Part shown: piece after piece, positions 1 to 11,765 of the stretch
How the letters are laid out: each line of letters opens with the position of its first letter
How positions within the stretch are numbered: the stretch's first letter is position 1
Origin: Neoechinorhynchus agilis
Lineage: Eukaryota > Acanthocephala
Assembly (NCBI GenBank): GCA_051530055.1
Contig: CM121342.1
Location: forward strand, 9,920,001 to 9,984,000
DNA length: 64,000 nt
Reading direction: 5' to 3'
Notes under the pieces: model-generated
Told to the model about the DNA's origin: nothing
What the model saw: only the letters and a program-made list of their open reading frames with translations
Database searches by the model: none
Program-made: the position numbers and the translations under genes

Positions 1-424
1 CCATCACATCGAATCTGATGATTTAATGATTCACCTTTTAAACGAAAATAAATAGAATTAAGGTCAGGTCAGACCCATAGACCGACATTGCAAAGTGATT
101 GTGGCAAAAAATTAATATTAGATATAAAATTCGCAAAAAATATAATATAGTTGCAAAACTTAAAAAATAACTTCAATCTTCTAAGCAGAGAATTGCAACT
201 TTTTCAACGGGCCGAGGATCGTGGAGCAATGATTTTTAGATGTACTCGAGACGGAAAAATTTACGAGCAAATCACCGCCACGATAATCATGATTTTTCCA
301 TTCATTTTAAACCTTTAGTAGTTGTTTTTGGAACATAGAAGCACAAAATTTAAAGTATTTGTTATGAAAGTCGATTTCTAGATTCTCTCAAATCATCGAT
401 TTGCTTATATAATCCTGATTTCAG
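1..424. other. Upstream region of the RBBP5 gene
   Basis: No gene is visible. The stretch is AT-rich and ends with a pyrimidine-rich TTTCAG directly before the ATG at 425. That looks like a splice acceptor, either of a 5'-UTR intron or of a trans-splice site. Confidence 0.4.
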
Positions 425-2365
425 ATGTCATCGTCGCTACGGTATGAGAATGGAATGCCTGACAACTCGATTATAACGGTTCAAAACGAATGCCGGTACA
501 TATCCATCAAATTTAATCGACAAGGTACACTTTTGTCGGCGGGTTGCTTTGACGGACATGTTGCCTTTTTCGACTTACTGAACCTTGAGATAGTATGCAA
601 GATCGAAGCATTCTCTGAAGCAGTGACAAGTATGGATTTTTCTCGAGACGGTCATTTTTTTGCGGCCGGAAGTACGAATTACAACACCAGTTCTTATTAG
701 CATGGGGATAGGCCTTAAATTAATGAACTGAATTGGTGTGTACACTGTCAAAGTGTATCGACTTAAGACTCGCACTTGCATTTTCACAAAAGTATTAAAC
801 GTTCCTATCACTAGTGTCGAATTTAATTCTAGGATTTCCGATCAACTAATCGTTTGCTCGGCATTCAAAGCGCCCGTTATGTTCGGAATTGAAAATAAAA
901 TGGAATTCTCGTTCCATACTTTAAGCCATCGATTCTTAACTTTTTTGCAAAATTATTAGAATTCCTTTCATTAAATTTGCTATAAGTAAAATATCGACTC
1001 TTACAAAAGGTCTTCAAATCAAACTTTTCGTCGCACATTTGCATTTTTCTTGGCTCTTATCAAGTGCAAGGACGAGTGAACATTCTTATAACGACGGTTG
1101 AGAATTGATGATATATCCGAGACAGGACAATGGGGATTTAGTGCTCTTGATGACGATAGTAACAATCTTTTCTTAGCTCAGAAAAATGCTGATATTAAGA
1201 AATATGAAAAGTATTCCCAATTTTTCCGTCAATACTCACTTGCGACCTATGACCGACGCGGCAAATTTGTATTCCTTATAAATAATAGTTTTAAGCTTTG
1301 CTTGTATTCCGTTCAAGATAATCGAGTGGTGGGCTGTGCTTATCTGGCTTCAAAATGTGGTATGATAAATCAGTCTAATAGGCCAAGACCAGTTGAGCAG
1401 CTTAAGTACGGTCGACGAGGACATTTTATTGCTCTTAATTCAGATCGATGCATTCGTTTATATTCCTTTAAAACAATAAAGGATCTAATTGATGTCGAGG
1501 GCAAAGAAGGAATTCCAGTTGTACCGGTTTTGAGAATTTTGCAAGACGATGTGGATACTCTTTGTCTTAAGCTTGAAAATTACATTCTAAAATTTAAAAT
1601 CAAGGGGGAAAGGGAGATCTGAAGATAGTTCCTAATTTCGCGATTCGTAGAAGAGGGAAAATTTTTCAAAGTTCAGATTACACGAAGCGGATTCTTTTGC
1701 GTGGAATGTCACGTGAGATTTAAAAATAGTCGTATTTCTCTCTAGTTTTAAACTTAATTTCTTTTAAAACAATTTCAAAGTCTAAGACGAACACTAAAGC
1801 ACGGATACAGTCCTTCACGTTTTCTACTGACGGTAGCTACTTGGCATTAGTTACGGTTGATCCAAAAAAGCTGCAGATATTCGATGTCAATAAAGGTATA
1901 TCAATTTACACAATTCCAATGTCGAACAAAGAACGATTATTTGATACAGATTGGCACCCTTACAAAGCGTCATTTGCTGTTATGTGCGGGGATGTATTTA
2001 GACTTTACGGAAACACTAATTTTTGGTCACAAAAAAACAATAATCCATACGAAGCGATGTTTTGTGAACTTGAGGACAACGTGATTTATACTGAGGTTGA
2101 ATCGGAGTTTGATAACAAGCATGAGGATATAGACGGCGATCGTTCATTGCTCAGTGAATGTGAGTTTTCAGAAGAGCATAAGGAAATCGATTTGTATAAA
2201 ATTCAAATGAGTGAAGGTGTGTTGAGCAGTGATGAAGACAGTATGGATAGAGCTAGCGACTTTTATATTATGCCGATCGATAAACCTGAAATGATGAAGA
2301 CATTATCTATTATACCTTTTCCGGATGTGAGAAACGTGAATCTTAAAAGAAAAATCGATGATTGA
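425..2365 (+). CDS. rbbp5: RBBP5/SWD1 homologue, WD40 subunit of COMPASS-type H3K4 methyltransferase
   Basis: WD40 scaffold that, in the known family, joins WDR5, ASH2L and an MLL/SET1 enzyme in nuclear histone H3K4 methylation. The N-terminal blade reads FNRQGTLLSAGCFDGHVAFF, close to the human FNRWGTLLAVGCNDG segment. Further matches are the APVM segment, the YDRRG motif, the DWHP motif, the FWSQ segment, and an acidic tail with VIYTEVESEFD and LSSDEDS, which matches the human VEYEERESEFD and FCSSDEE segments. Coding blocks under the TA model are 425-679, 741-921, 1114-1555 and 1795-2365, ending in TGA. The blocks are separated by three inserts with stops or frame changes. Inserts 1 and 3 restore human residue spacing when removed TA to TA. 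Insert 2 could instead be a GT-AG intron at 911-1141. The family assignment is firm, but the exact exon edges are inferred. Confidence 0.85.
680..740 (+). other. TA-bounded intervening sequence 1 in RBBP5 (61 bp)
   Basis: The insert lies between TA at 680-681 and TA at 741-742, both at codon positions 1-2; the 4-nt repeat TACA flanks it. The ends are complementary: after the left TA comes CAACACCAGTTC, and the reverse complement of the right end begins CACACCAATTCAGTTC. It contains in-frame stops and 61 is not a multiple of 3. Removing it gives STNYTVKVY where human RBBP5 has STDNIVSQW, the same length. No GT-AG pair here keeps this WD strand. Confidence 0.75.
922..1113 (+). other. TA-bounded intervening sequence 2 in RBBP5 (192 bp), ambiguous
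   Basis: TA at 922-923 and TA at 1114-1115 share codon positions 2-3. The left end AGCCATCGATTCTTAAC and the reverse complement of the right end, TATCATCAATTCTCAAC, match over most of 17 nt. Stops lie inside. A weak GT-AG alternative (911-1141) also restores the frame, so the class of this intron is uncertain. Confidence 0.5.
1556..1794 (+). other. TA-bounded intervening sequence 3 in RBBP5 (239 bp)
   Basis: TA at 1556-1557 and TA at 1795-1796 share codon positions 3-1. The left end CTCTTTGTCTTAAGC pairs with the right end, whose reverse complement starts GTGTTCGTCTTAGAC; pairing continues for about 23 nt. Removal joins GAT to AAA and leaves 11 residues between LQD and FSTDG, the same number as human RBBP5 between LQD and FSGDG. 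A GT-AG reading (1551 to about 1786) is possible but has weak sites. Confidence 0.7.
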
Positions 2366-2439
2366 GTTTATGTTACAATATAATGATTCATGATGAAAAT
2401 TTCGTTTCCACTCCAGAAAATGTGGTGCATTTCCCTTAA

Positions 2440-2735
2440 AGCTACTACTCATAAGCTGGCAAAATTAGACAGATTGCGAAAGCTTCTCTCGAGAAAAATA
2501 TTAAATACTCAATAGCCGCGACGCGACCTTGCGTCAAACGTCCTTGCCTGTGTCGTCCGGCGGTTTGAGTATCCGAAAAGCAGTATATATTTCCCTGCCA
2601 GCTTATTAGAGATCGTATGAAGCAGGTCAAAAATATCGAGTGGTGAAAGATAATGCCTTAACCATACGCGGCGGAATTATGGTTAAAACCTCATCGTACA
2701 CCACTCGATAAAACGCAACCTGCTTGAGCGACGCA
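2440..2735. repeat. Two adjacent fold-back (inverted-repeat) segments
   Basis: At 2620-2726 a long imperfect hairpin is visible: AGCAGGT, TCGAGTGGTG and CCTTAACCAT on the left are mirrored by ATGGTTAA, CACCACTCGA and ACCTGCTT on the right. Just before it, 2450-2605 has weaker mirrored pieces (AAGCTGGC with GCCAGCTT, and ATACTCA with TGAGTAT). This is either a MITE-like element or a structured RNA. No coding potential is seen. Confidence 0.6.
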
Positions 2736-2849
2736 CACGGTGTAAAAAGTCGAAAATATTTTAGTACTTTATTGGCGAGGATTATAGGTTGGATGAAGAT
2801 TTCGTGGAGGCTCTTAATCTTTGGTGTGAATATTCCGGTAGCGAGCAAG

Positions 2850-3290
2850 TACTCGTCAATGGTCGCAAACAATCAGTTTGGGATTTACTCCTGGTAGCGA
2901 GAATTCATAACTCTTTAATCTGAATACTGTGAATGCGCCAAAAATCATAGAACCGGTTGAACGGTGCCACCGTATTCCCGTCGACAGTAAGATAAAATTC
3001 GCCGCTGTTAAAGCCGGATAGCAGCGACCGCCGCTGAGGAACGCAAAAAAGACAAAATACAGGGCTTGGTGCGAAATCATTATTTCGTTCTCTTTGGCGT
3101 CGAGACGCTCGGGTCACTTGGTACCGCGGCGCAGGATCTGGTCAATCAATTGTCCAAGAGACTGACGACGAGGAGCATTCCTCCTGCAAAACATAACTTT
3201 GGTTCTGCAACGAGAGGGAACACTACATCCGTCCTTTCGACCGTTACACCAGGATAGCAGCTGAGTGATCCAGACCAGTTGCGTGGGTGT
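2850..3290 (-). repeat. Dispersed repeat R1, minus-strand copy (SINE-like)
   Basis: On the minus strand this is a diverged copy of 55185-55610. Shared landmarks in order are TCCTGGTGTAA, a TATGTTTTG...AGGAATGCTC block, CGCGGTAC, GACCCGAG, AATAATGATTTCG and GGCGAATTTTAT. The start contains TGGTGTAACGG, which fits the RNA polymerase III A-box; I see no clear B-box. The apparent reading frames in it are probably incidental. Confidence 0.65.
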
Positions 3291-3531
3291 TTACTGCTCA
3301 TAATAGATGGAAACAAAATCCTGTCAAATATTTTTTGTTTCAAACTACAGTCCACGTTTTAAATAATTTTAGTTGCTTTGAATTCGGACGAATCGATTAC
3401 ATTTATCGTGTAGCAAATATCGCTATCCAGTGCACAAGCGGAAACGTTTCTTTAAAAATATCTTAGCTGTACCGATTTTAATCTCAACCTAATGCCTTTG
3501 TATTCTTTAGATCAATTCTCGAACACTCACA

Positions 3532-5260
3532 CTATTCTTCATTTGCTATTTCTTGAGGTTCCGATACCTGCTCTTCTGTTGGCTTCCTCCAGATTCTACT
3601 AAACGTTGCTCTTGCACTTTGTCGTAGCCCCTTCATGTCAGAAAGCTCTGCCATCGTATGGTATTTTGTCTCAGGTAAAAATATTATCAGTATGGCAAGA
3701 AAAAGTGCAAATCCTCCAATCGAGAGCATAGTAACGAGTCGTTGAGAAGTAAGTTGCTCATTCAAGAAAGGACTTAATGCTGTTATGACTCGACTGAAAA
3801 AGATAGAAACTCCCATTCCGAATTGTCTGTATCTCGTTGGAAATAGTTCTGGTACGAATATCCAAACAAAATCAGCATTAGCCGCAGCCGAGAACTTTGC
3901 AATGTGATTGAAGACGTTCAATGCTGCATTATCGCTTGAAGGAAGGACAGCAAATATTATAGATATGAGTACAAGTAGAAGATGACTGAATATACTTAGA
4001 GTTTTTCGTCCGAAGAATCTCGTTGCGACGCCACATAAGACAAATTGTGGAGCTTCAATAATAGCTGTGATAAAGAAATGGAGGTAAATGTTGGATGAGA
4101 ATGCGGACGCTGATAGGGTAAATCCGAAATAACCAAAAGAAGCCAATGACATTATGAGACATCCGCAAAACAACGTGTATGGAAACAAAATTGACGAAAA
4201 CATTGCTCTTAGGTTTTTCTTTAGCCGATTTAGTAACGTGACACGGGTTTGTGCCGATGGATCATCAACGATCAGTCCGATATTGTCGTCAAGTGTACAA
4301 AATATTTGGTCCTGTGATTTCGTAGAGTTAGTTTTGTATGCTTCGGCCAATATTTTATTTACATCGGCTTGTCGTTTATGAACAGCTAGCCAAAATAAAC
4401 TTTCTCTCATAATCCAATAATAGAGTACGGTGATTGCGACTGGAACATAAACTGTCAAATAAAGATTCCGCCATCCTCTAACAAAATAAGCGACTAAATC
4501 CAAGATCATCATTCCTATACCCCAAATGAAATTAGCCATTGTACACGGGATGCCTCGGTATTCGGCTGCAAAGATTTCAACACTGAGAATATAAGAAGCG
4601 AGACCACACATCTCCCAGCATATTCCAGATAAAAATCGAAATGCTATAAATAAATATTAAGATGATTCCGATCAATAAGAAAGATATAATGATTTTAGCT
4701 GATCGGATGCATCCTATTTAGATGGTATTTGAGAGCGCACAACCGATTCCGCATATGATATTGAGCCAATATCCGAGAAGAGCGATTGGTTTCTTACCAA
4801 AGTTGTCGCCAAACGTTGACAAAACGGCTGCCCCGATCGCTGCTCCAATGAAGAAGGCTGACTGTGGAATATCCTTCAAGTATTCCCGATCGCAGTATAG
4901 ATCAAAGGTAAACACCAGTGATCTGTCCTTGGGAAGTGGGTGCATGTAGCCGTTAGGACAGGGTATTGTTTTGTTTGATAGCGAAGTATAATTCTCAAAG
5001 ACTTTACATTTTTCGAATTTTCCATCTACACCAACTGGAATCGCGTCGCTCATTGAAACATTATCCGGGATCCAACATGTATAATCAGCATTATTCGTGA
5101 AATAATCAATGAGCGAAGTCATCGAGGTTACTATACTGTAGGATGAATTGATCAAGAACATCCAAGTCTGCCATAAACTTGTTCTAGTGAAATATAAATT
5201 AACTGTCGACATCTTCCGCAAGATACCTTCAATCTCCACATTTGGAATCGAGTTTGACAT
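3532..5260 (-). CDS. Organic cation/carnitine-type transporter (MFS, SLC22 family)
   Basis: Plasma-membrane carrier of the SLC22/OCT group by family; the substrate cannot be told. The ATG is at 5260. The N-terminal block (180 codons) holds a first membrane segment, a large extracellular loop with several Cys and N-glycosylation-type Asn sites, and the MFS loop motif GDNFGKKPIALLGYW. The second block (from 4656 down to a stop at 3532) holds RFLSG, the EMCGLASYILSVE helix, FGRKTL, the FVPELFPTRYRQ segment and a final LPETKYHTMAE, a typical OCT ending. Total length of about 550 residues is normal. The blocks are joined across a 64-nt TA-bounded insert. The cytosolic tail is short and charged. 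Confidence 0.88.
4657..4720 (-). other. TA-bounded intervening sequence in the transporter gene (64 bp)
   Basis: On the minus strand the insert runs from the TA at 4720-4719 to just before the TA at 4656-4655. It has no usable GT donor; the reading frame stops at once inside it. The left end carries AGGATGCATCCGATCA and the right end TGATCGGAATCATCTT, which are near-perfect reverse complements. Removing it makes ALSNTIYLFIAFRFLSGI, 18 residues, matching AFSPNYMSMLLFRLLQGL of human OCT1 residue for residue in length. Confidence 0.8.
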
Positions 5261-6747
5261 TTTCGTTGGAGCTTATTTTCTCGAGCACACTTTTTACTCT
5301 TTTTTTCTAGAGATGAATCATGAAACACCTTAACAACTCAGAACGATGAGATTTAAACGTTCTTTTTAAAACAATGGCAGTAAGTAATAGAAACTAAAAA
5401 GGTTGCAATCATGTATTGACTTTACGCAGCAAGAATAGGCGGTAAGGTGATTCATAAAAAGAACACTTTGGATTTTCATTAATAATAGATCGTAGCAAAA
5501 CTCGTTTCATTAGTTATCTGCGCATAAATAAAGCAGCGCTTTTAAAATTTTAGATTCATAAAAAGCTATCTTCTCAAAGATCTCGCGTTCTTGGGAAATT
5601 CACCAGTCGAGTTCGCAATTTCAAAAAAGGGTAGAAACTCAACAATGCTGGAAAATAATTTTGAATGATAAAGTAGTAAAATTCCCGTTGTTATAGAAGT
5701 TCAAGGATTGAATCGTGTAAGTATTTAGCTTCAAAATATTGTTGTAGATGAGATTACGTAAACTCTCGAGCTTGAAGATAACAATCGCTCTGTTAATATG
5801 TTTGTTAAAATTAATCACTTGGAAAATAAGGATCGCTAAAAAATTGCGTTCAATCCGTTAGCTAACAATCAAACGCGATCGTTACTGTAATATTATCAGA
5901 TGAAGAACCGCATACTGTCTTCTAGAATTCGAAGAGATCTCAACTATGTAAACTCGAAGCTTTAGGAACATTTAAATAGAATTTTGAGGCAATTTTTAAA
6001 CTTAAAAAATATTATTAAGAATAATGAACTAAGCATAAAACGAAAAAAGTGCACCATACGAGTTTTCAAAATATATTCAATAACAAACATTTAATAGGTA
6101 GAAAACAACAAAATTCTTTGCCTCTTAATTCGACAAATTCGATTTGGAAAAGCTAAATTTTAATACGCATTCGAAATTGAGGAAACACGTTACAAAAGCT
6201 TTAACGATAGAAAGAGAAGTCTTATTGGGCTTAAGTTAATTAACTTTTTTTTAGGCAGTATTGTTTTCTATTTGGTTACTTTTCTTTACATTCACCACCT
6301 CCCACCAAATTCCAGCTTTTGTCCTTCCTCGACCGTCGCCATCACGCTGGCAGCATTGCTCTCGCAACTCTAAGGAAAGAACGGGTGTAAGGCAGAAAAT
6401 GCTACAGTTTTGTTTTAGAGTGATGGTGATCAATTCAATGGAGGGGTTTTCGGTGGTACAAATAAAAATTTATTGTTTACGTTTTGCATTTTGCACTCGC
6501 ACATACGAAACTAGCTGTCAGCCTTTTAATATTATTTCATTTTCTTCATTGACAAAACCTTTTATTGTACATTGATGACAATTGTTCATTATCCCATAAA
6601 TGTTCAGCGACAAATCATCCGAACAAAGATTGTGTTATAAATTTATAAATTCTCACATTTTTTTTAAAGTAGTAACGTAAAAGATTTCAATATTTTAATT
6701 TTTGAATCTCTATCAATCAAGAAATAGTCAATCGCAAATGTACGAAA
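5261..6747. other. Intergenic region between transporter start and PLAT gene end
   Basis: AT-rich sequence with no gene I can support. It should hold the transporter promoter at its left end and the 3' end of the PLAT gene at its right. Small ORFs near 6250-6575 show no family features. Confidence 0.4.
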
Positions 6748-9700
6748 TCAATCACTCGTAGAATTTTCGCTTTCATCGACTGTAATTTGCTTTGATTCCG
6801 ACATTCCGTCCGTGCTTTCGCTCTGATTATCCTCTATTTCCGCTTTGTCTTCTTTGATTTCTTCACCTTATTAAAAACTCTTGGTTAAAGTTAGAAATTT
6901 ACTAAGATCGGCAAACCATCGTGCTGATAATTTGACTTGTTTTTGACAGCATTTAAATCATTGTTAACTTCTTCAATATTACCTTTTTCTATAATTGAGG
7001 AAATTGAATTTTTATTGTGACCTTAACACCAATCCTTGTAATTTTTTTACATAACTATATAGCAAACCTTCGCTTGTCTCCGTTGATTTGCTGTGTGGAA
7101 TGTCAAAATTGGCTTTACCGATAACATTCTCGATTAAAGCATCCTTGGGATGTCCATGATCTTTATTATAATAAACTGGTTAAAAAAAATATTCCTGGAA
7201 ACTAGCTGACCTTTTATAGTGCGAATTGAACGTTTCCCTTTTTCTTAAATAGTTTTTCAAATTTTTTGTTTTAATTTAATTACGCACCTTTTTTGTTTGA
7301 AGTTAATTCATTGTCTGTATTTCTGTCTTTCTTCAGATTTTCTTTACTATTAGAACCTTTTATAAAATCACATATTGAAGTAAAAGTGAGGTTCAAGTAT
7401 GAAGGAAAAATTCAAGCAGCCTTCGAGTTCGTGTTTAAGTACAATTTGTTCCTTGGTTTCCTGATGTGTTTGTTCACAGCGAAAATTGTACATGTTTTAA
7501 ACGATATATTACTTAAATAGTTAAATTTAACAGCTTCACAAGATGCTACGTTTTAATTTTCATCAATACAAAAAAATCGTTCGATGTCACACATTTTAAA
7601 AGATTAATACCCTTGACGTTCTTATTAAATGACAAATCCTTAGGTGCTTCCAAATGCTGTATGTTATTTAGGGAGTTCGTGTCCCAAAATATTTAGGCAA
7701 TTGATGAAGATTATTAAAAGGAAAAAATGGAACAATTTTGTGAATGTAAAGTGCGTACAATACTCGCAGTATTGATGCTACCTCTATCCTTGTCGAATAA
7801 CAAGTTGTTTGGCACTTCTGCTTCCGGTTCCGATTTAATAAGTATTGGATCATCAATGCTTGCGTTTTCATAGCCGCTATTGAACTTCGCATCCGATATT
7901 TTTATACTCTTTTTGATTAAATCAATATCTAGTTTATTTTGTTGCGCTTAAACATTAAGATTTTGTAATTTTTAAAGCATTGCAAACCTTCATTCATTTC
8001 CTTTGATTTTGCTGTTTTATCGCTAGTAATCTTTTTAGAAGGCTCACCAGCACCAACCTCCCCTCTCTTTAATTGCTTCTTCAAAGTTGTGCTCGCTTCT
8101 TTTTCTTTAAAAGCGAAGATTCATTAAACTTTAGCGTTGGGCGCAAAGGCTCATTCCTACGTTTATTAAGGGATTTTGCTAACTCATATTCTTTACCCGA
8201 ACTAGCAACGGTCCTCCTCTTATCTTTTAAACGTATGCCATCAACATGACTAAAAGGATCTTCTAAAAACCTTAAATAAAACAAATGGAATCAAAAATCA
8301 CATACCGTTTACATCGTCAATAGAAAAAATGCTCGGTCTTTGGAAGTTCGGTTCTATATTTTTACAAAGATTGATTCTTATTTTTTTGTTAAGACTTTTC
8401 GAATATAGCCATCGATTTACCGGAAAACTAAGATTTGCCTCTTTAGCTTAATTATGTAAAACGTTTTCTTACGTTATAATGCAATTTTCATCAACTTTCT
8501 GCAGTTCTATTTTCTCACAAAACCATCTTGAGTCACCGGTGATGTCCAGGCATAATCGATCAATCTTTTGTATGTTGTCTTAGAGCACCATTGACCAAAC
8601 TAGCTCACCTGCCCGAGCATCGGCTCAACGAATTTCAAGGCAAAAACATCTCTTTGACCAGGTCCAAAAGGCGTTTTATTAGTTAAAGAATTACTTAATC
8701 GAAAATTTCTCGAGCAGTCGTGTTTTCCTTGAAGCACGACACAAACAACGGTACCAGCTCCAGAAAAATCAGAATTATCTCTTGTGCCACTTTGCACAGT
8801 GAGCATGTAGCATCTATCCTCAAAAACTGCTCCTGTTGAATAAATATCCGCTTTTACTTTTTCCACTTTAATTACTCAACCAATAATTTTTTTTAAATTC
8901 GCTCAACTAAACCTACGCATTTCAATATGTGAATATTCAAATGATGCCGATTTTATTAGTTTTCCTTTATATTTCTGAATTTCATTATCTCCAGTTATTA
9001 ATTTTTCAAATTTAAATCTACGAACAAAAGTTTGAATGAAAGGCTCAACGAATACCGTTCTCAAACATAAACTCTTTTCTTGCTTTCATATCCTCAATTT
9101 TAATCCATTCGCAAAACCACGAATCAGATTGTTTGCCGTTATGCCAGATTTCCAGAAAGGCTATATCTGGAATTTCTATAACATCATGCAGCTGAAAAAT
9201 GTCTATATTGTTTCTCATAAATGGATTTGAATTAAAATTGTTTCGTTCCAATTTGAGAGCTGGTCCGGAAACGATGTCAGATGAAAATTGAACAAATACA
9301 ATTTGGTTTCCGTGGTGAAATCCAACTTTGTCTTGATCGCCTGTTTTAACGTAGATCCAATATTTCGTTTTTCCTATTTTGAAACTTAAAAGAATTAGTT
9401 GGCAAAGTCCACAGACCCTCATCAAGAGATCCGCCTGGAAAGACATGCAATAATCGTGAACCCAGAATACAATTTATCTGAAAGCTGTTTGGCAATAGTA
9501 AATGTAAAGAAGAACCTTTAAAATAGCTAACAAATAATCACGATTTTCTTTGAGGTCAACAATTTTGACATGGGAGCAAACCCATGAGTTCAGTTCATCA
9601 TTCAACACGGCCATGCCAATACCGTCGATCTAAGTTCAAATATGAAATAAAAGATCCAAAATTTCACATACTGTTTTTGTTGAAGGCCAATTAAAATATA

Positions 9701-11492
9701 ACTTATCCTCACGTTTGGTATCGAACATATTATTATGTGTTGCAATGTTTTCAGTGATTGTAATATTTCCTGCATAAATCTCTATTTTTATCGATGTAAG
9801 TTTGTCAATCCAGCCGACTTTTGTTCCAATAAGGACTGCGTGAGTATATCCTTTAAAACATTACAATGTAAAACTCAAACTATTCTGTTTGCTAACCTTT
9901 TATATTTCCTTTTGAAACTTTTTTTGTTACTAAATAAAAATATAAGATTAAAGTCTTTACTGATCGGTGTAACAACATATGCGTTAAACTATGCATAAGT
10001 AATAAAAAAATCGGTCAAATCAAAATTTAAATGCGATTTTAATATTGGTTTTCATATTGCTTTGGAAACCAATTCAATATGCTTAACAAAATTCAATAAA
10101 TAGTTAATTAACATACGTTTGTAAGGAAGGTGCTTTAAAATTCCATCCATTTGGGTGATGTATACTGTAATCGAAGAATCTTTGGATTCTGCAGCGATTT
10201 TATTAAAGACCGGAAATCTTTAAATAATGAGGATGAAAAGTGCACATAGTAGCAAATGAACATACGATAAAGATCTCTTCTCTTGGTTGTCCATCCAATC
10301 CAACTTTATAAATTCAATATCCCATTCCTTGACACATCCATCCACATGGACAATTTCTACCGCACAAACACTGTTTAGTTTTTTTCCGTTGAACAAATAA
10401 TTTTCACGCTTGTAGGCTTGAGCACTTTGTATAAAGTCGTCTTTTTCGTTAAGGTCAAAATATTCGGTCGCTTCGTTTCTGCAACCAATAAGCCGCAATA
10501 CAATTGGGGAAGATTTAAGATCCCGAAACAATGATAATCCCCTTGATCCAGTTTTTATCATAACCCGGTAATCAACCCCTATCAATTTCAGTCAAACACA
10601 AATGCTTTAAAATTAGTTAAAAACATACTATCCGCTTGACCACCGATTAACTTTTCAATCAACGACTCTTGGACACTACAGATTGTTTTTATGAGTATTT
10701 TCTTCACAGATTTACTAACCATTCTTTATCTTCCTTACATTTTTGGTTAATATCATCGATAAAACTTCGCATATTTGTTAAGATGAGATTTAGACAAACG
10801 ATAACATTATCGTAACATTGTAAAAATATTGCTGTTTCTCCGATCGTCGTTATATTCTTCGCTCTATTGAAAATATAATTTAACCTTAGCTCCAACTCAC
10901 AAAGAATTGCCCGAAAGTCCATAATCTTGTTCAGTTTAATCAGCGACTCACTGTATGAAAATACTTCCTCTAATTTTTGCTCGAAACATTGTTGAATGTT
11001 TTTTGTTCCAACTTCGATTCGTACCTCATTTCTCGGACCCTTATGCCGCAGTGCGTTCAATTGACGGACTGATTGCGCAACGTTAACATGAACCACTGAC
11101 AATTTTTTTCTAAAATCCTCTAATCTACGTCCAAGAGCGGAGTCAAGTCCAATAACTTCTTTGTCTTTAGCAAACTTCAACGGATCATTCCGTGATTCAA
11201 TTTTGTCATTAACATCAGAAAACTTTGGACTATTCTTGTGGGCGGTACTTGTTTGCACACTTTGTTTAATATTTGACATCACTTTAAATTCCTGCTCAAT
11301 CTCCTTCAGTTCCGCCCTCTCGTCTTCTACAACTTTTGCTTTGATCTCGTAATGTGCACGAATTCTATCTATTTCAAAAAGATGATAATATCTTTTAACT
11401 TCTGACGATTTTAGACATTGAAGACCAAGGTCGCATAATTCTATAGATGTGGTAAATAGTTTTATGATTGATGAGTTTAATAGATCTGTCAT
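6748..11492 (-). CDS. Coiled-coil protein with several PLAT/LH2 domains
   Basis: Multi-exon gene with ordinary GT-AG introns. A likely start is the ATG at 11492, just after a TTTTAG acceptor; the stop is TGA at 6748-6750. The N-terminal exon (to about 10715) is helical, rich in Glu/Lys and predicted coiled coil. Then come PLAT-type beta-sandwich repeats: the exon at 10220-10575 (YRVMIKTGSRG ... VLRLIGC), 9045-9446 (KYWIYVKTGDQDKVGFHHG ... ALKLERNNF), and 8600-8866 (CYMLTVQSGTRDN ... FGPGQRDVFAL) followed by LDITGDSRWFCEKIEL. The last exons (8280-6748) are Lys-, Glu- and Ser-rich and look disordered. PLAT domains bind lipids or membrane proteins and occur repeatedly in LOXHD1 and singly in polycystin-1. 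No channel or lipoxygenase domain is seen. Exact exon edges are not all resolved. Confidence 0.75.
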
Positions 11493-11765
11493 GCTAAAAG
11501 TAAAATGGAAAACAGTATAGAAGTTCATCTTAAGTTTACGAATAAGATTTCCATAGTTACGGTAAACTGTCTTTTTCGCTATAAATGACAGCAATGGAGT
11601 GATGATTGAAGTTCACGAACACTCTTTTTGATCAGCAGTTCATCTTCAGTCTTTTAAAACAACAACCAACCATGTGAATGTCACAAGTAAAAACACAATA
11701 CTTAACGATAAAAAATTAATTCTAATGCTAAAACTCACACCGCTCATTATTTTTCAAAGGAGGTT

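Noticed and set aside
911-1141. GT-AG intron as the certain solution for RBBP5 interruption 2
   Set aside because: It is in frame, but the donor (GTTCCA) is weak and the competing TA-bounded reading has well-paired ends, so neither is asserted as certain.
425-2365. RBBP5 as a pseudogene
   Set aside because: Key blade motifs and the acidic tail are conserved, and every interruption follows the same rule seen in other conserved genes.
2445-3355. Several short ORFs on both strands downstream of RBBP5
   Set aside because: They fall in fold-back and dispersed repeat sequence and show no domain; the similarity between the 3000 and 55400 translations follows from the DNA repeat.
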